This document shows, in pieces, positions 7,093 to 14,971 of a DNA stretch of 23,138 nt. The notes under the pieces are model-generated. The model saw nothing but the letters and a program-made list of their open reading frames with translations, did no database searches and was not told where the DNA came from. This stretch comes from Pseudomonadota bacterium (lineage in GTDB: Bacteria; Pseudomonadota; Alphaproteobacteria; Sphingomonadales; Sphingomonadaceae): the NCBI GenBank assembly GCA_023417515.1, contig JAEZFL010000137.1:1-23138 (forward strand), given 5' to 3'. Made by a program: the position numbers and the translations under genes. Positions within the stretch are counted from its first letter, which is position 1, and every line of letters begins with the position of its first letter.

Positions 7093-8244
7093 TTAGCGCG
7101 AAATACGGTCGGCGAGCAGGGCGACGGTGAGGCCGTAGAAGTTCGAGCAATTGTAATCGAGGATGACCCGGTAATTCTGGGTCAGCAGGTAAGCGGGCGC
7201 GCCGGGGCCGTCGGGCTCGAGCAGGGAAGCCATCTCGTCGTCGGCGATTCGGGCCGAGCCGGTCGTGACCACGCCCAGGCGGCGCCATTCGGCCATGGTC
7301 AGCCAGCGGCTGTGGCGGGCAAAGACCGGCGCGCAGCGCGGCGCGCGCAGATTGTTGCGCACCGCGGCGCGGTCGAAGCCCGCCGGAACCCGAGCCTCCA
7401 CTCCCCAGGGCACGTTCGGTTTCCAGCCGGCATTGCTGAGATAGTTGGCGATCGAGGCGAGCGCGTCGATATGGCTGTTCCAGATGTCGGCGCGGCCGTC
7501 GCCGTCGCCATCGACTCCGAGGCGAATATAGACGGACGGAAGGAATTGCGACTGGCCGGTGGCGCCGGCCCAGCTGCCCTTCAACGTCGAGCGCGAGAAG
7601 CCGCGTTCGGCCATCTTCAGGGTCGCGACGAACTCGCCGGTGAACAGGTCGCGGCGGCGGCCGTCATAGGCGAGGCTGGCGAGGCTGTTGAGCAGGTCGA
7701 AATCGCCCATGATCCGGCCGAACGACGTCTCCTTGCCCCAGATCGCGACGACGACCGCGGGATCGACCCCGTAACGCTGGCGGATGACGTTGAGGGCGCC
7801 GATATTGTCCGCGTAGCGGCTGCGCCCCTGAGCGACGAGCGCCGGCGTGACGTGGCGGGCGAGATAGGGCGCGAAGGGCGGGCTTGCGGTGCCCGGAGCG
7901 CCGCCCGGCTGCTGGCGGTCGAGCTGGACGGTGCGAGGCGAGAAAGCCAGGGTCGGGAAGATCCGGTCGATCGTGTCCTGGCGGACGCCCTCGGCGAGCG
8001 CGGCCTGGCGAAGGCGCGGCAGATAGGCCTGGAAGCCCTCGTCGCTCAATCCGCTGACCTGGATCGCGGCAGCGGCGGACGTGGCGGTCGCCGCCAGCGC
8101 CGGCGCCGGGAGCGGCCGGCTCGCGACGGCGGCGGGGACGCTGCGCCCGACCAGCATGGCGGAGCGCACGCCCTGCGCCTGGTCGGCGACTCCGCCGCCG
8201 AGCGTGAAACTGGCCAGCAGGAAGGACAGACTGTTCAGCAGCAT
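7093..8244 (-). CDS. MltB-family lytic murein transglycosylase
   Basis: Predicted 383-residue periplasmic enzyme that cleaves peptidoglycan glycan strands, leaving 1,6-anhydro-MurNAc ends. Residues 1-24 give a hydrophobic signal-like segment, followed by an Ala/Pro-rich linker to about residue 62. The MltB fold then shows GLSDEGFQAYLPRLRQAA, the catalytic E172 in AIWGKETSFGR, and a DGDGDGRADIW loop resembling the EF-hand calcium site of Slt35, then SIANYL. The C-terminal part (RVILDYNCSNFYGLTVALLAD) matches family ends. There is no lipobox cysteine near the N-terminus, so a soluble rather than lipid-anchored form is likely. AGAGGTGA lies just upstream of the ATG at 8244. It converges on the REP cluster and diverges from tRNA-Ser. 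Confidence 0.93.
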   Translation of the reverse strand: MLLNSLSFLLASFTLGGGVADQAQGVRSAMLVGRSVPAAVASRPLPAPALAATATSAAAAIQVSGLSDEGFQAYLPRLRQAALAEGVRQDTIDRIFPTLAFSPRTVQLDRQQPGGAPGTASPPFAPYLARHVTPALVAQGRSRYADNIGALNVIRQRYGVDPAVVVAIWGKETSFGRIMGDFDLLNSLASLAYDGRRRDLFTGEFVATLKMAERGFSRSTLKGSWAGATGQSQFLPSVYIRLGVDGDGDGRADIWNSHIDALASIANYLSNAGWKPNVPWGVEARVPAGFDRAAVRNNLRAPRCAPVFARHSRWLTMAEWRRLGVVTTGSARIADDEMASLLEPDGPGAPAYLLTQNYRVILDYNCSNFYGLTVALLADRISR

Positions 8245-8296
8245 TCACTCACCTCTTGCCGCGACTATGTCACGGACCATCTGCTTGATGAAAGAC

Positions 8297-8325
8297 TTGA
8301 CATGGCCCTTCGCTGAATGCGTTGC
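8297..8325 (+). promoter_or_regulatory. Possible promoter of tRNA-Ser
   Basis: A perfect -35 hexamer TTGACA (8297-8302) lies 41 bases before the tRNA 5' end, the spacing expected for a tRNA promoter. The -10 position is weak (GC-rich, near 8316-8325), as is often seen in alphaproteobacterial promoters. This is an inference from position and the -35 match only. Confidence 0.4.
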
Positions 8326-8337
8326 GCCAGGACGAGC

Positions 8338-8427
8338 GGATGGGTGGCCGAGTGGTTTAAGGCAGCGGTCTTGAAAACCGCCGTGGGTGCAAGCCCACCG
8401 TGGGTTCGAATCCCACCCCATCCGCCA
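8338..8427 (+). tRNA. tRNA-Ser (anticodon UGA), CCA encoded
   Basis: A 90-base class II tRNA. The acceptor stem GGATGGG (8338-8344) pairs with CCCATCC (8417-8423), followed by discriminator G and an encoded CCA (8425-8427). The anticodon stem GCGGT/ACCGC encloses CTTGAAA, giving anticodon TGA for UCA serine codons. A long variable arm (GTGGG-TGCAAG-CCCAC) is the serine hallmark, and the T arm is GTGGG-TTCGAAT-CCCAC. Every stem is fully paired, so the gene looks functional. Confidence 0.98.
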
Positions 8428-8474
8428 ACATCCTGATCTTCCATGTAAATAGCACACTAGCGGGGAGCAGCGCG

Positions 8475-8494
8475 CTACCGTAACCTCACCGTAG
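8475..8494. promoter_or_regulatory. Imperfect palindrome upstream of the URC gene cluster
   Basis: CTACCGT (8475-8481) and ACCGTAG (8488-8494) form an inverted repeat with one mismatch and a 6-base spacer. It lies in the 106-base gap between tRNA-Ser and the URC1-type gene, 39 bases before the start codon, where an operator would be expected. It does not resemble the RutR site as I recall it. No regulator gene lies in the window, so this is only a candidate. Confidence 0.3.
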
Positions 8495-8533
8495 AGGACG
8501 GCCCACAAGAGGTCGCCGGCGGGGGAAAGCGGG

Positions 8534-9784
8534 ATGTCGGAAGGGAATCGCGGGCATATCAGGCTGACGTCGCACCCGGGATCGCGGGGACCGGCGCGCT
8601 TTCCGCTTCATTGGGGCGCGGCGACGGCCGCCGAGCGCGGGCCGGTGATCGCGACGGTCAATGCCGGCGCCGACCGCAACGCGATCGGCGCCCATGGCGG
8701 CTCCTATTCGATCTACCGCGCGCTTGCGATCTCGTCGGGGGCGATGGACCCGCAGGCGCGGCCGGACCTCAACGACACGTCGCCGGTGTGCGAGATCGGG
8801 CCGCACCCGCAATGGGTAGATCCCGGCAAGATCGTGTCGCTCGACCCGTGGGGCCACCGGGTGGCGCACGACTTCGCGGGTCTGATCGCCGATGGCGTCG
8901 ACCTTCGCCCGTCGATCGCGATCACCAAGGCGCGGCTGACCCTTCACGAGATCAAGGAGGCGATCGCGGCGGGGCGGCTGGCGGTCGACGGCGAGATCGT
9001 CCACGAGGCGGGCGACGTGTCGGTGACCAAGATCGCGGTCGACCCGGTGTGGTGGCTGCCCGGAGTCGCCGAGCGGTTCGGGGTCAAGGAAGGCGACCTT
9101 CGCCGCTGCCTGTTCGAGCAGACCGGCGGCATGTATCCGGAGCTGGTCACCCGGCCCGATCTCAGCGTCTTCCTGCCGCCGATCGGGGGAATGACGCTGT
9201 ACATCTTCGGCGATGTCGCGGAGCTCGGCCGCAGGAAGCTCACCTGCCGTGTTCACGACGAGTGCAACGGCTCGGACGTGTTCGGATCCGACATCTGCAC
9301 CTGCCGGCCCTATCTCACCCACGGCATCGAGGAAGCGACGCGCGCCGCCCAGGACGGCGGGGTCGGCCTCATCGTCTACAACCGCAAGGAGGGCCGGGCC
9401 TTGGGCGAGGTCACCAAGTTCCTCGTCTACAACGCCCGCAAGCGCCAGCCGGGCGGGGACCAGGCGGCGACCTATTTCGAGCGGACCGAATGCGTCGCCG
9501 GGGTGCAGGACGCGCGGTTCCAGCAGCTGATGCCCGACGTCATCCACTGGCTCGGGATCAGCCGCATCGACCGCTTCGTCTCGATGTCGAACATGAAATA
9601 TGACGCCCTGGTCGGCGGCGGGGTCGAGATCGGCGAGCGCGTTCCGATCCCCGCGGAGCTGATCCCGCCCGACGCCAGCGTCGAGATGGAGGCGAAGAAG
9701 GCGGCGGGCTATTTTACCCCGGACGGAGCGCCGAGCGAGGAAGCGCTCAAGAAGGTGGTCGGGCGCGACCTTGGGAAATTTTGA
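8534..9784 (+). CDS. URC1-type GTP cyclohydrolase II-like protein (uracil catabolism)
   Basis: Predicted 416-residue protein. Residues 1 to about 190 are an N-terminal domain absent from riboflavin-pathway RibA; I recall it as GTP_CH_N. The rest is a GTP cyclohydrolase II domain with the complete active-site set: zinc cysteines C244, C255 and C257 (spacing C-x10-C-x-C as in RibA), the EGRALGEVTK loop, Y299, and D326-A-R328, which lines up with the catalytic Asp-x-Arg of RibA. Yeast URC1 is needed for growth on uracil as nitrogen source, and bacterial homologues sit beside URC4. The real substrate is unsettled; a pyrimidine nucleotide rather than GTP is my inference. GGGGAAAGCGGG precedes the ATG. 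It leads a four-gene set, and the context argues against a role in riboflavin synthesis. Confidence 0.87.
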   Translation: MSEGNRGHIRLTSHPGSRGPARFPLHWGAATAAERGPVIATVNAGADRNAIGAHGGSYSIYRALAISSGAMDPQARPDLNDTSPVCEIGPHPQWVDPGKIVSLDPWGHRVAHDFAGLIADGVDLRPSIAITKARLTLHEIKEAIAAGRLAVDGEIVHEAGDVSVTKIAVDPVWWLPGVAERFGVKEGDLRRCLFEQTGGMYPELVTRPDLSVFLPPIGGMTLYIFGDVAELGRRKLTCRVHDECNGSDVFGSDICTCRPYLTHGIEEATRAAQDGGVGLIVYNRKEGRALGEVTKFLVYNARKRQPGGDQAATYFERTECVAGVQDARFQQLMPDVIHWLGISRIDRFVSMSNMKYDALVGGGVEIGERVPIPAELIPPDASVEMEAKKAAGYFTPDGAPSEEALKKVVGRDLGKF

Positions 9785-9790
9785 CGTCAG

Positions 9791-10987
9791 ATGAGCTACG
9801 ATAGCGAAGCCCTTCGCCGCCTGCTCAGTGCGGCGGCCGTCCGCGAGCGGGCTCATGAGATGCTCGATCTGGCGATCGAAGGTCGAGTCGACGGCTGGCG
9901 AGTCGATATGACGCGGCTCGGCGACGCGGCCGAGCTGACTGCCGAGGTGACCCGGCAGGCCTATCCCGACCTCGACATCCCCTTCCATGCGCGGTGGCGG
10001 CACTTCATTGCCGGCAAGCCGAAGCTGCCCCCAGCTGACCAGCCGGCGGAGCGGGCGCGGGCGGCGTTCGATCTCGTCATCCTCTCGGTGCTGCTCGACG
10101 CGGGCTCCGGGCCCGGCTGGCATTACCGCGACGGTGACGTCACTTTCACCCGCTCCGAGGGGCTGGCGGTGGCGAGCCAGAGGATGTTCGAGGGCGGGAA
10201 TTTCGCGGCCGATGATGAAGGCGGCCGGGCCGACGGGTCGGTGCTCGCCACACTCACGACCGAAACGCTCTCTTTCGGCTTCCAGGCGGGTGAGACCAAT
10301 CCGCTCGCCGGCCTCGATGGCCGGGCGGCCTTGATCCGGCGGCTGGGGGCGCAGGCGATGGCGCGGCCGGACCTGTTTCCCGGCGGGCGGCCCGGCGGGC
10401 TGTACGACGTCTTGGCGTCACGCGTCATGGGCGGAAAGCTTCCGGCGGCGGCGATCCTGGAGCTTCTGCTCGAGGCGCTGGGGCCGATCTGGCAGGACCG
10501 GCTGGTCGTGGGCGGCATCGCGCTCGGCGACTGCTGGCGGCATCCGGCGATCCGACGCGATGACGCCACCGACGGGCTCGTCCCGCTTCACAAGCTGTCG
10601 CAATGGCTCGCTTACTCGCTGATCGAGCCGCTCCAGGTCGCCGGCATCGAGGTCGTCGACATCGATGGCCTCACCGGCCTCGCCGAATATCGCAACGGCG
10701 GGCTGTTCGTGGATACCGGCGTGCTCCAGGTTCTCGATCCCGGCGACTCCGAGCGCTCCCACCATGTCTCCGACCCGCTCATCGTCGCCTGGCGCGCGAT
10801 GACGGTGGCCCTGCTCGACCGGATGGCGCCGCAGGTGCGCGAGCTTCTTGGCGTCAGCGTAGCGAATTTCCCATTGGCGCGAATGCTCGAAGGCGGCAGT
10901 TGGGCGGCCGGCCGGCGCATCGCCAGGCAGCGCCGCGGCGACGGCGGGCCCCCTTTCCACATCATCAGCGACGGGACGGTGTTTTGA
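9791..10987 (+). CDS. URC4/URG3-type protein (DUF1688)
   Basis: Predicted 398-residue soluble protein that I recognise as the DUF1688 family, known as URC4 or URG3 in fungi. Typical stretches are AFDLVILSVLLDAGSGPGW followed by RDGDVTFTRSEGLAVAS, then MFEGGNFA, and near the end LAEYRNGGLFVDTGVL. There is no signal peptide or membrane segment. No catalytic motif is known to me; the family is required for uracil breakdown in the yeast URC pathway but its reaction is unproven. It begins six bases after the URC1-type stop and ends two bases before upp, so the three are clearly one transcript. Length and reading frame look intact. Confidence 0.85.
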   Translation: MSYDSEALRRLLSAAAVRERAHEMLDLAIEGRVDGWRVDMTRLGDAAELTAEVTRQAYPDLDIPFHARWRHFIAGKPKLPPADQPAERARAAFDLVILSVLLDAGSGPGWHYRDGDVTFTRSEGLAVASQRMFEGGNFAADDEGGRADGSVLATLTTETLSFGFQAGETNPLAGLDGRAALIRRLGAQAMARPDLFPGGRPGGLYDVLASRVMGGKLPAAAILELLLEALGPIWQDRLVVGGIALGDCWRHPAIRRDDATDGLVPLHKLSQWLAYSLIEPLQVAGIEVVDIDGLTGLAEYRNGGLFVDTGVLQVLDPGDSERSHHVSDPLIVAWRAMTVALLDRMAPQVRELLGVSVANFPLARMLEGGSWAAGRRIARQRRGDGGPPFHIISDGTVF

Positions 10988-10989
10988 CG

Positions 10990-11619
10990 ATGGACGGCCT
11001 CACGATCGTGTCGCACCCCCTGGTGCAGCACAAGCTCACCAAGCTGCGCGACAAGGACACCCCGACATCGGTATTCCGGGCGCTGGTCCGCGAGATCGCG
11101 ACCCTGCTCTGCTACGAGGTCACCCGCGACCTTCCGACCGAGCTCCAGCGGGTCGAGACACCGATCACCGAAACCCAGGCGCCGGTCATCTCCGGCAAGA
11201 AGCTGGTCTTCGCACCGGTTCTGAGGGCCGGCCTGCAAATGGCTGAAGGAATGCTCGATCTCGTGCCGTCCGCCCGTGTCGCCCATATCGGCCTCTACCG
11301 CGACCCGACGTCGCTCCAGGCGGTCGAATATTATTTCAAGACGCCGGAGGATTGCGCCGAGCGGCTGGTCATCATCGTCGACCCGATGCTCGCCACCGGC
11401 CACACCGGCATCGCCGCGGTCGACCGCCTGAAGGAAGCCGGCGTGTGCGACATGCGCTTCGTGTGCATGCTCGCCGCCCGCCCCGGCGTCGAGGCGCTGC
11501 GCGCCGCCCATCCGGATGTCCCGATCTGGGCCGCCGGCATGGACGAGCAGCTCAACGACCATGGCTATATCGTTCCGGGGCTGGGCGACGCCGGCGACCG
11601 GATGTACGGGACCCGGTGA
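10990..11619 (+). CDS. upp: Uracil phosphoribosyltransferase
   Basis: Predicted 209-residue cytoplasmic enzyme converting uracil and PRPP to UMP and pyrophosphate. The PRPP-binding loop is VIIVDPMLATGHT and the uracil-binding C-terminus is YIVPGLGDAGDRMYGT; the N-terminal VSHPLVQHKLTKLRDKDT is also typical, and length is standard. In most bacteria upp serves salvage. Here its neighbours are URC1- and URC4-type genes, and the corresponding yeast enzyme is part of the URC pathway, so it may make UMP as the entry compound for degradation (inference). Its stop overlaps the start of the transporter gene in TGATG (11617-11621), indicating coupling. Confidence 0.96.
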   Translation: MDGLTIVSHPLVQHKLTKLRDKDTPTSVFRALVREIATLLCYEVTRDLPTELQRVETPITETQAPVISGKKLVFAPVLRAGLQMAEGMLDLVPSARVAHIGLYRDPTSLQAVEYYFKTPEDCAERLVIIVDPMLATGHTGIAAVDRLKEAGVCDMRFVCMLAARPGVEALRAAHPDVPIWAAGMDEQLNDHGYIVPGLGDAGDRMYGTR

Positions 11620-12983
11620 TGAAGCACGAAGAAACTGCGGACCTGCCCTATCTGCGCAAGGTCGTCGGAGCGTCGATGGCCGGCACGGTCGTCGAATGGT
11701 ATGAGTTCTTCCTCTACGGCACCGCCGCGACTCTCGTGTTCGGCCACCTCTTCTTCCCCGACACGGGCAACGAGCTCGACGGAATCATCGCCGCCTTCGC
11801 GACCTATGCGGTCGGCTTCATCGCCCGGCCGCTCGGCGGGGTCGTGTTCGGCCATGTCGGCGACAAGATCGGCCGCAAGTCGCTGCTCCAGTTCAGCCTG
11901 ATCCTGATCGGCGCCTCGACCTTCCTGATGGGCTGCCTGCCGGGCTTCGACTCGATCGGCTATTGGGCCCCTGCCTTGCTTGTCACCCTACGCTTCGTCC
12001 AGGGGTTCGCACTGGGCGGCGAATGGGGCGGCGCGATCCTGCTCGTGACAGAGCACAGCCCGAACCGGAGCCGCGGCTTCTGGGGCAGCTTCCCGCAGGC
12101 GGCGGTGCCGATCGGCAACCTGCTCGCGACGATCGTCCTGCTCACCCTGTCGGCGACCCTGTCCGAGGAGGCGTTCATGAGCTGGGGCTGGCGGGTCGGC
12201 TTCTGGCTGTCCGTCGTGATCGTCGTGATCGGCTATTACATCCGAACCCAGATCAGCGATTCCCCGATCTTCAAGGCGGCCAAGGAGGAGATCGAGACCA
12301 AGGCCGAGGCCGGCTACGGCCTGGTCGAGGTGTTCCGCCGCTATCCGCGCGGCGTGTTCACGGCGATGGGCCTGCGGTTCGGCGAGAACATCCTCTATTA
12401 TATGGTGGTCACCTTCTCGATCACCTATCTCGCCCATGTCGGAGTCGACACGACGCGGATCCTGACCCTGCTCTTCGCCGGCCACATCCTCCATGTGCTG
12501 GCCATTCCGCTGGTCGGCCGGGCGAGCGACCGGCTCGGGCGCAAGCCGGTCTACATCGCAGGCGCCGCGGCGACGATGGCGTGGCCGTTCATTGCCTTCC
12601 CGATGCTGGGCAGCGGCGACACGGTGACCATCCTCGCCGCGATCATGCTCGGCCTCATCATCCACGCGATCATGTACGCGCCGCAACCGGCGATCATGAC
12701 CGAGATGTTCCCGACCCGGGTGCGCTATTCGGGCGTGTCGCTGGGCTATCAGGTGACCGCCATCGTCGCCGGGTCGTGGGCGCCGCTGATCGGCGCCTGG
12801 CTGCTTCGCGAATATGATGCGTGGCAGCCGATCGCCTTCTACATCCTCGGCGCCGGAGCGGTCAGCCTGATCGCCGCTTTGATCATGCGCGAGAGCAAGG
12901 GCACGTCGCTGGTGGCGATCGACTCGGCGGACCGGCAACGGCGCGGAGCCGACGCCGCACCCGGAGCCGCACCGCTACCGTAA
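11619..12983 (+). CDS. MHS-type major facilitator transporter
   Basis: Predicted 454-residue inner-membrane protein with about 12 transmembrane helices. It belongs to the metabolite:H+ symporter group of the major facilitator superfamily: TVVEWYEFFLYGTAA in helix 1, the GHVGDKIGRKSLL loop between helices 2 and 3, GGEWGGAILLVTEHSP in helix 4, and a second-half copy VGRASDRLGRKPVY. Characterised relatives carry dicarboxylates, proline, betaine or shikimate, so the substrate cannot be read from sequence. Its start codon overlaps the upp stop, which ties it to uracil metabolism: it may import a pyrimidine or move a C3 product such as 3-hydroxypropionate (inference). The last 20 residues are a polar, Ala/Arg-rich tail. 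No obvious terminator follows. Confidence 0.9.
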   Translation: MKHEETADLPYLRKVVGASMAGTVVEWYEFFLYGTAATLVFGHLFFPDTGNELDGIIAAFATYAVGFIARPLGGVVFGHVGDKIGRKSLLQFSLILIGASTFLMGCLPGFDSIGYWAPALLVTLRFVQGFALGGEWGGAILLVTEHSPNRSRGFWGSFPQAAVPIGNLLATIVLLTLSATLSEEAFMSWGWRVGFWLSVVIVVIGYYIRTQISDSPIFKAAKEEIETKAEAGYGLVEVFRRYPRGVFTAMGLRFGENILYYMVVTFSITYLAHVGVDTTRILTLLFAGHILHVLAIPLVGRASDRLGRKPVYIAGAAATMAWPFIAFPMLGSGDTVTILAAIMLGLIIHAIMYAPQPAIMTEMFPTRVRYSGVSLGYQVTAIVAGSWAPLIGAWLLREYDAWQPIAFYILGAGAVSLIAALIMRESKGTSLVAIDSADRQRRGADAAPGAAPLP

Positions 12984-13043
12984 TCGCCACAGTCGATCAG
13001 TCTGCGCGGAACTCCCCGCTGCATCGATCATTCAAAGGCCCGT

Positions 13044-13307
13044 ATGAGCCACAACATGTCGGATTCGGGCGTGCGCAGATATTTTTTCGACCTCTGCGAG
13101 AATGGCGATTTCTTTCCCGACCGCGAGGGCTGCGAATGCTCCGACGCGTCGAAGGCCTATGAGATCGCGCGCGAGAAGGTGCGCCGGGTATTCCGCCGCC
13201 GCCTGCGCGAGGGCCGGGTGCCGCTTGGCGGCTATGTCAGCGTCCGGCTCGACTGCGGCGAGCGGCTGATGTTCGTGCCCTATCGCGAAGTCCTCGCCGC
13301 GTCCTGA
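13044..13307 (+). CDS. DUF6894-like small protein
   Basis: Predicted 87-residue soluble protein. The pattern RRYFFDLCENGDFFPDREG, then a helix with many basic residues and VSVRLDCGERLMFVPYRE, fits the small DUF6894 family common in alphaproteobacteria, whose function is unknown. The start could be the ATG at 13044 or the one four codons later; neither has a strong ribosome binding site. It stands alone between the transporter and the secreted metallopeptidase-like gene. Family assignment rests on recalled resemblance. Confidence 0.75.
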   Translation: MSHNMSDSGVRRYFFDLCENGDFFPDREGCECSDASKAYEIAREKVRRVFRRRLREGRVPLGGYVSVRLDCGERLMFVPYREVLAAS

Positions 13308-13326
13308 CCCGCGCCGCCAAGGAAAT

Positions 13327-13343
13327 CCTGCCAGCCGGGCAGG
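13327..13343 (+). terminator. Short hairpin after the DUF6894-like gene
   Basis: CCTGCC (13327-13332) and GGCAGG (13338-13343) form a perfect 6-bp stem with a 5-base loop, 20 bases after the stop codon at 13307. Only two T residues follow, so it may pause or protect rather than terminate. Confidence 0.3.
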
Positions 13344-13394
13344 TTGATCGACATCCACAGACGCTCTAGCCTCCCAATGCGTCAGGGGGCGAGG

Positions 13395-14927
13395 ATGCGA
13401 TTGATCCGGTTGGCTTTGGCGATGCTGGCACTCTTCCTGCCGGCGACGGCGCAAGCGCAATGGCGTCGTGCGGAAAGCCCGAATTTCATAGTCTATGGCA
13501 ATATCGGGGAGTCGCAGCTGCGCGAGCGGGTCCTTCTGCTCGAGGATTTCGACCGGCTGCTTCGAATGCTCGCCTCGGGCGATGAGGAACGCTCGCCGAA
13601 GCTCCACATCTATATCGTCAACGGGATCGAGGATCTGCGCGTGATCCGGCCGATGCCGGACGGGATCGCCGGCTATTATATCGCCACGGATGACGGCATC
13701 GCCGCCTTCGTCGACGGACGCGCGGAGCGCCGCGGCAACGAGACCCTGCTCCATGAATATACGCATCACTTCATGCGGCAGCATATGCGCGGGAGCTACC
13801 CGCTCTGGTATGTCGAGGGCTTCGCCGAATATTTCGCGACCGTCCGCTTCGCCTCGCGCCACATCGATATCGGCGATTACTCGCGCGGCCGCGCCTACCA
13901 GATATTGTCAGGGCAGTGGTTGCCGATGGAGCGGGTCCTGTCGGGCGGAACCGCCGGGCTGAGCCGGGAGGGCCTGTCGGCTTATTATGCGCAGAGCTGG
14001 CTGCTGGTCCATTATTTCTACAGCAATCCACAGCGCCAGCAGGCCTTGGCGCGACTGCTGCGGGCGTCGCGGGGTCGCAGCGACGCGCGCTCGGCGCTTC
14101 AGGCCGCCACCGGCATGACCCCGGAGCAGCTCACCGACGAGCTTCGGCGCTACATCCGCCCGGGCACCATCTCCTATCGCCGCGCCCCCCGCGCGAGCGC
14201 CGATGCGCCTCCGGCGGTCACCGTGACGGCGATGCCCCGAGCGACGGGGGACATGATCATCTACGAGGCCGCCCTTCGGGTCGGGATCCTTGAGGAAAAC
14301 CGGCAAGCCTATCTGCAGCGCATTCGAACGGCCGCCGCGCGCCACCCGAACGACCCGTTCGCGATGCGTGTCCTCGCCCATGCCGAGCTGCTTTACGGCG
14401 ACGGCGATGCCGCCGACGGGCTGCTCGACCGGCTGCTGGCCTCCAGCCCGAACGACGCCGACCTGCTCTACCTCAAGGGCATGCGCTACCTCGTCGCGGC
14501 GCGGAGCGACGACCCACCCGAGGGCGCGGCCTCCTCGGCGCGAAGCTGGTTCGCCCGGGCACGCGCCGCCGATCCCAATCACTATCAGGCGTTCGCGCGC
14601 TACGTCGAAAGCCTGCGCGGTGGCGCCGAGTTCGTTTCGGACGAGGCTCGCGATCTCCTCGTCGAGGCGAGCAGGCTTGCGCCGCAGGTCGCGTCGATCG
14701 CGCTGAACACGGCAAATGTCCTGATCGCGCGCGGCGATTATGACGAGGCGATCCGACTGCTGGCGCCGCTCGCCGTCAATCCGCACGACCAGGGCCTCGC
14801 CGATATTGCGCGGCGCCTGATCACGCAGGCGCTGGAGCGGAGGATGAATGAGGGCGGTCCCGCGCGGCCCGACGAACGGGACGCGGGCGAGGAGACCGAG
14901 CCGCCGGCCGAGAAGCCCGCCGGCTAG
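13395..14927 (+). CDS. Secreted HExxH metallopeptidase-like protein with helical-repeat tail
   Basis: Predicted 510-residue exported protein. Residues 1-21 are a signal peptide ending ATAQAQ. Residues about 22-260 form a gluzincin-like domain: FIVYGNIGESQLRERVLLLEDFDRLL, then the zinc motif H120-E-Y-T-H124, and downstream WYVEGFAEYF, whose glutamate could be the third ligand. From about residue 275 the protein becomes helical and repeat-like (AYLQRIRTAAARHPNDPFAM, LLDRLLASSPNDADLLYLKG, ALNTANVLIARGDYDEAIRL), resembling TPR units. The tail after about 485 is acidic and Pro-rich. A SD-like AGGGGGCGAGG immediately precedes the ATG at 13395; an earlier in-frame ATG at 13344 would spoil the signal peptide. 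I do not know its substrate; DUF1570-type proteins share this plan. Confidence 0.82.
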   Translation: MRLIRLALAMLALFLPATAQAQWRRAESPNFIVYGNIGESQLRERVLLLEDFDRLLRMLASGDEERSPKLHIYIVNGIEDLRVIRPMPDGIAGYYIATDDGIAAFVDGRAERRGNETLLHEYTHHFMRQHMRGSYPLWYVEGFAEYFATVRFASRHIDIGDYSRGRAYQILSGQWLPMERVLSGGTAGLSREGLSAYYAQSWLLVHYFYSNPQRQQALARLLRASRGRSDARSALQAATGMTPEQLTDELRRYIRPGTISYRRAPRASADAPPAVTVTAMPRATGDMIIYEAALRVGILEENRQAYLQRIRTAAARHPNDPFAMRVLAHAELLYGDGDAADGLLDRLLASSPNDADLLYLKGMRYLVAARSDDPPEGAASSARSWFARARAADPNHYQAFARYVESLRGGAEFVSDEARDLLVEASRLAPQVASIALNTANVLIARGDYDEAIRLLAPLAVNPHDQGLADIARRLITQALERRMNEGGPARPDERDAGEETEPPAEKPAG

Positions 14928-14971
14928 CCGCCGCCCTTCCCTCCCGCGCGGCAACGGGCTAATCGCGCGCC

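Noticed and set aside
8534..9784. Annotation as riboflavin biosynthesis RibA
   Set aside because: The N-terminal domain, overall length and neighbours (DUF1688, upp) fit URC1, and no other riboflavin gene is nearby.
8338..12983. tRNA-Ser as the integration site of an island carrying the URC genes
   Set aside because: I saw no second copy of the tRNA 3' end downstream, no integrase, and no change in base composition across the cluster.
8473..12983. An 11-base direct repeat CGCTACCGTAA at 8473-8483 and 12973-12983, bracketing the URC cluster
   Set aside because: Many 11-base matches are expected by chance in 23 kb, and the second copy overlaps the transporter's last codons and stop. No other sign of insertion.
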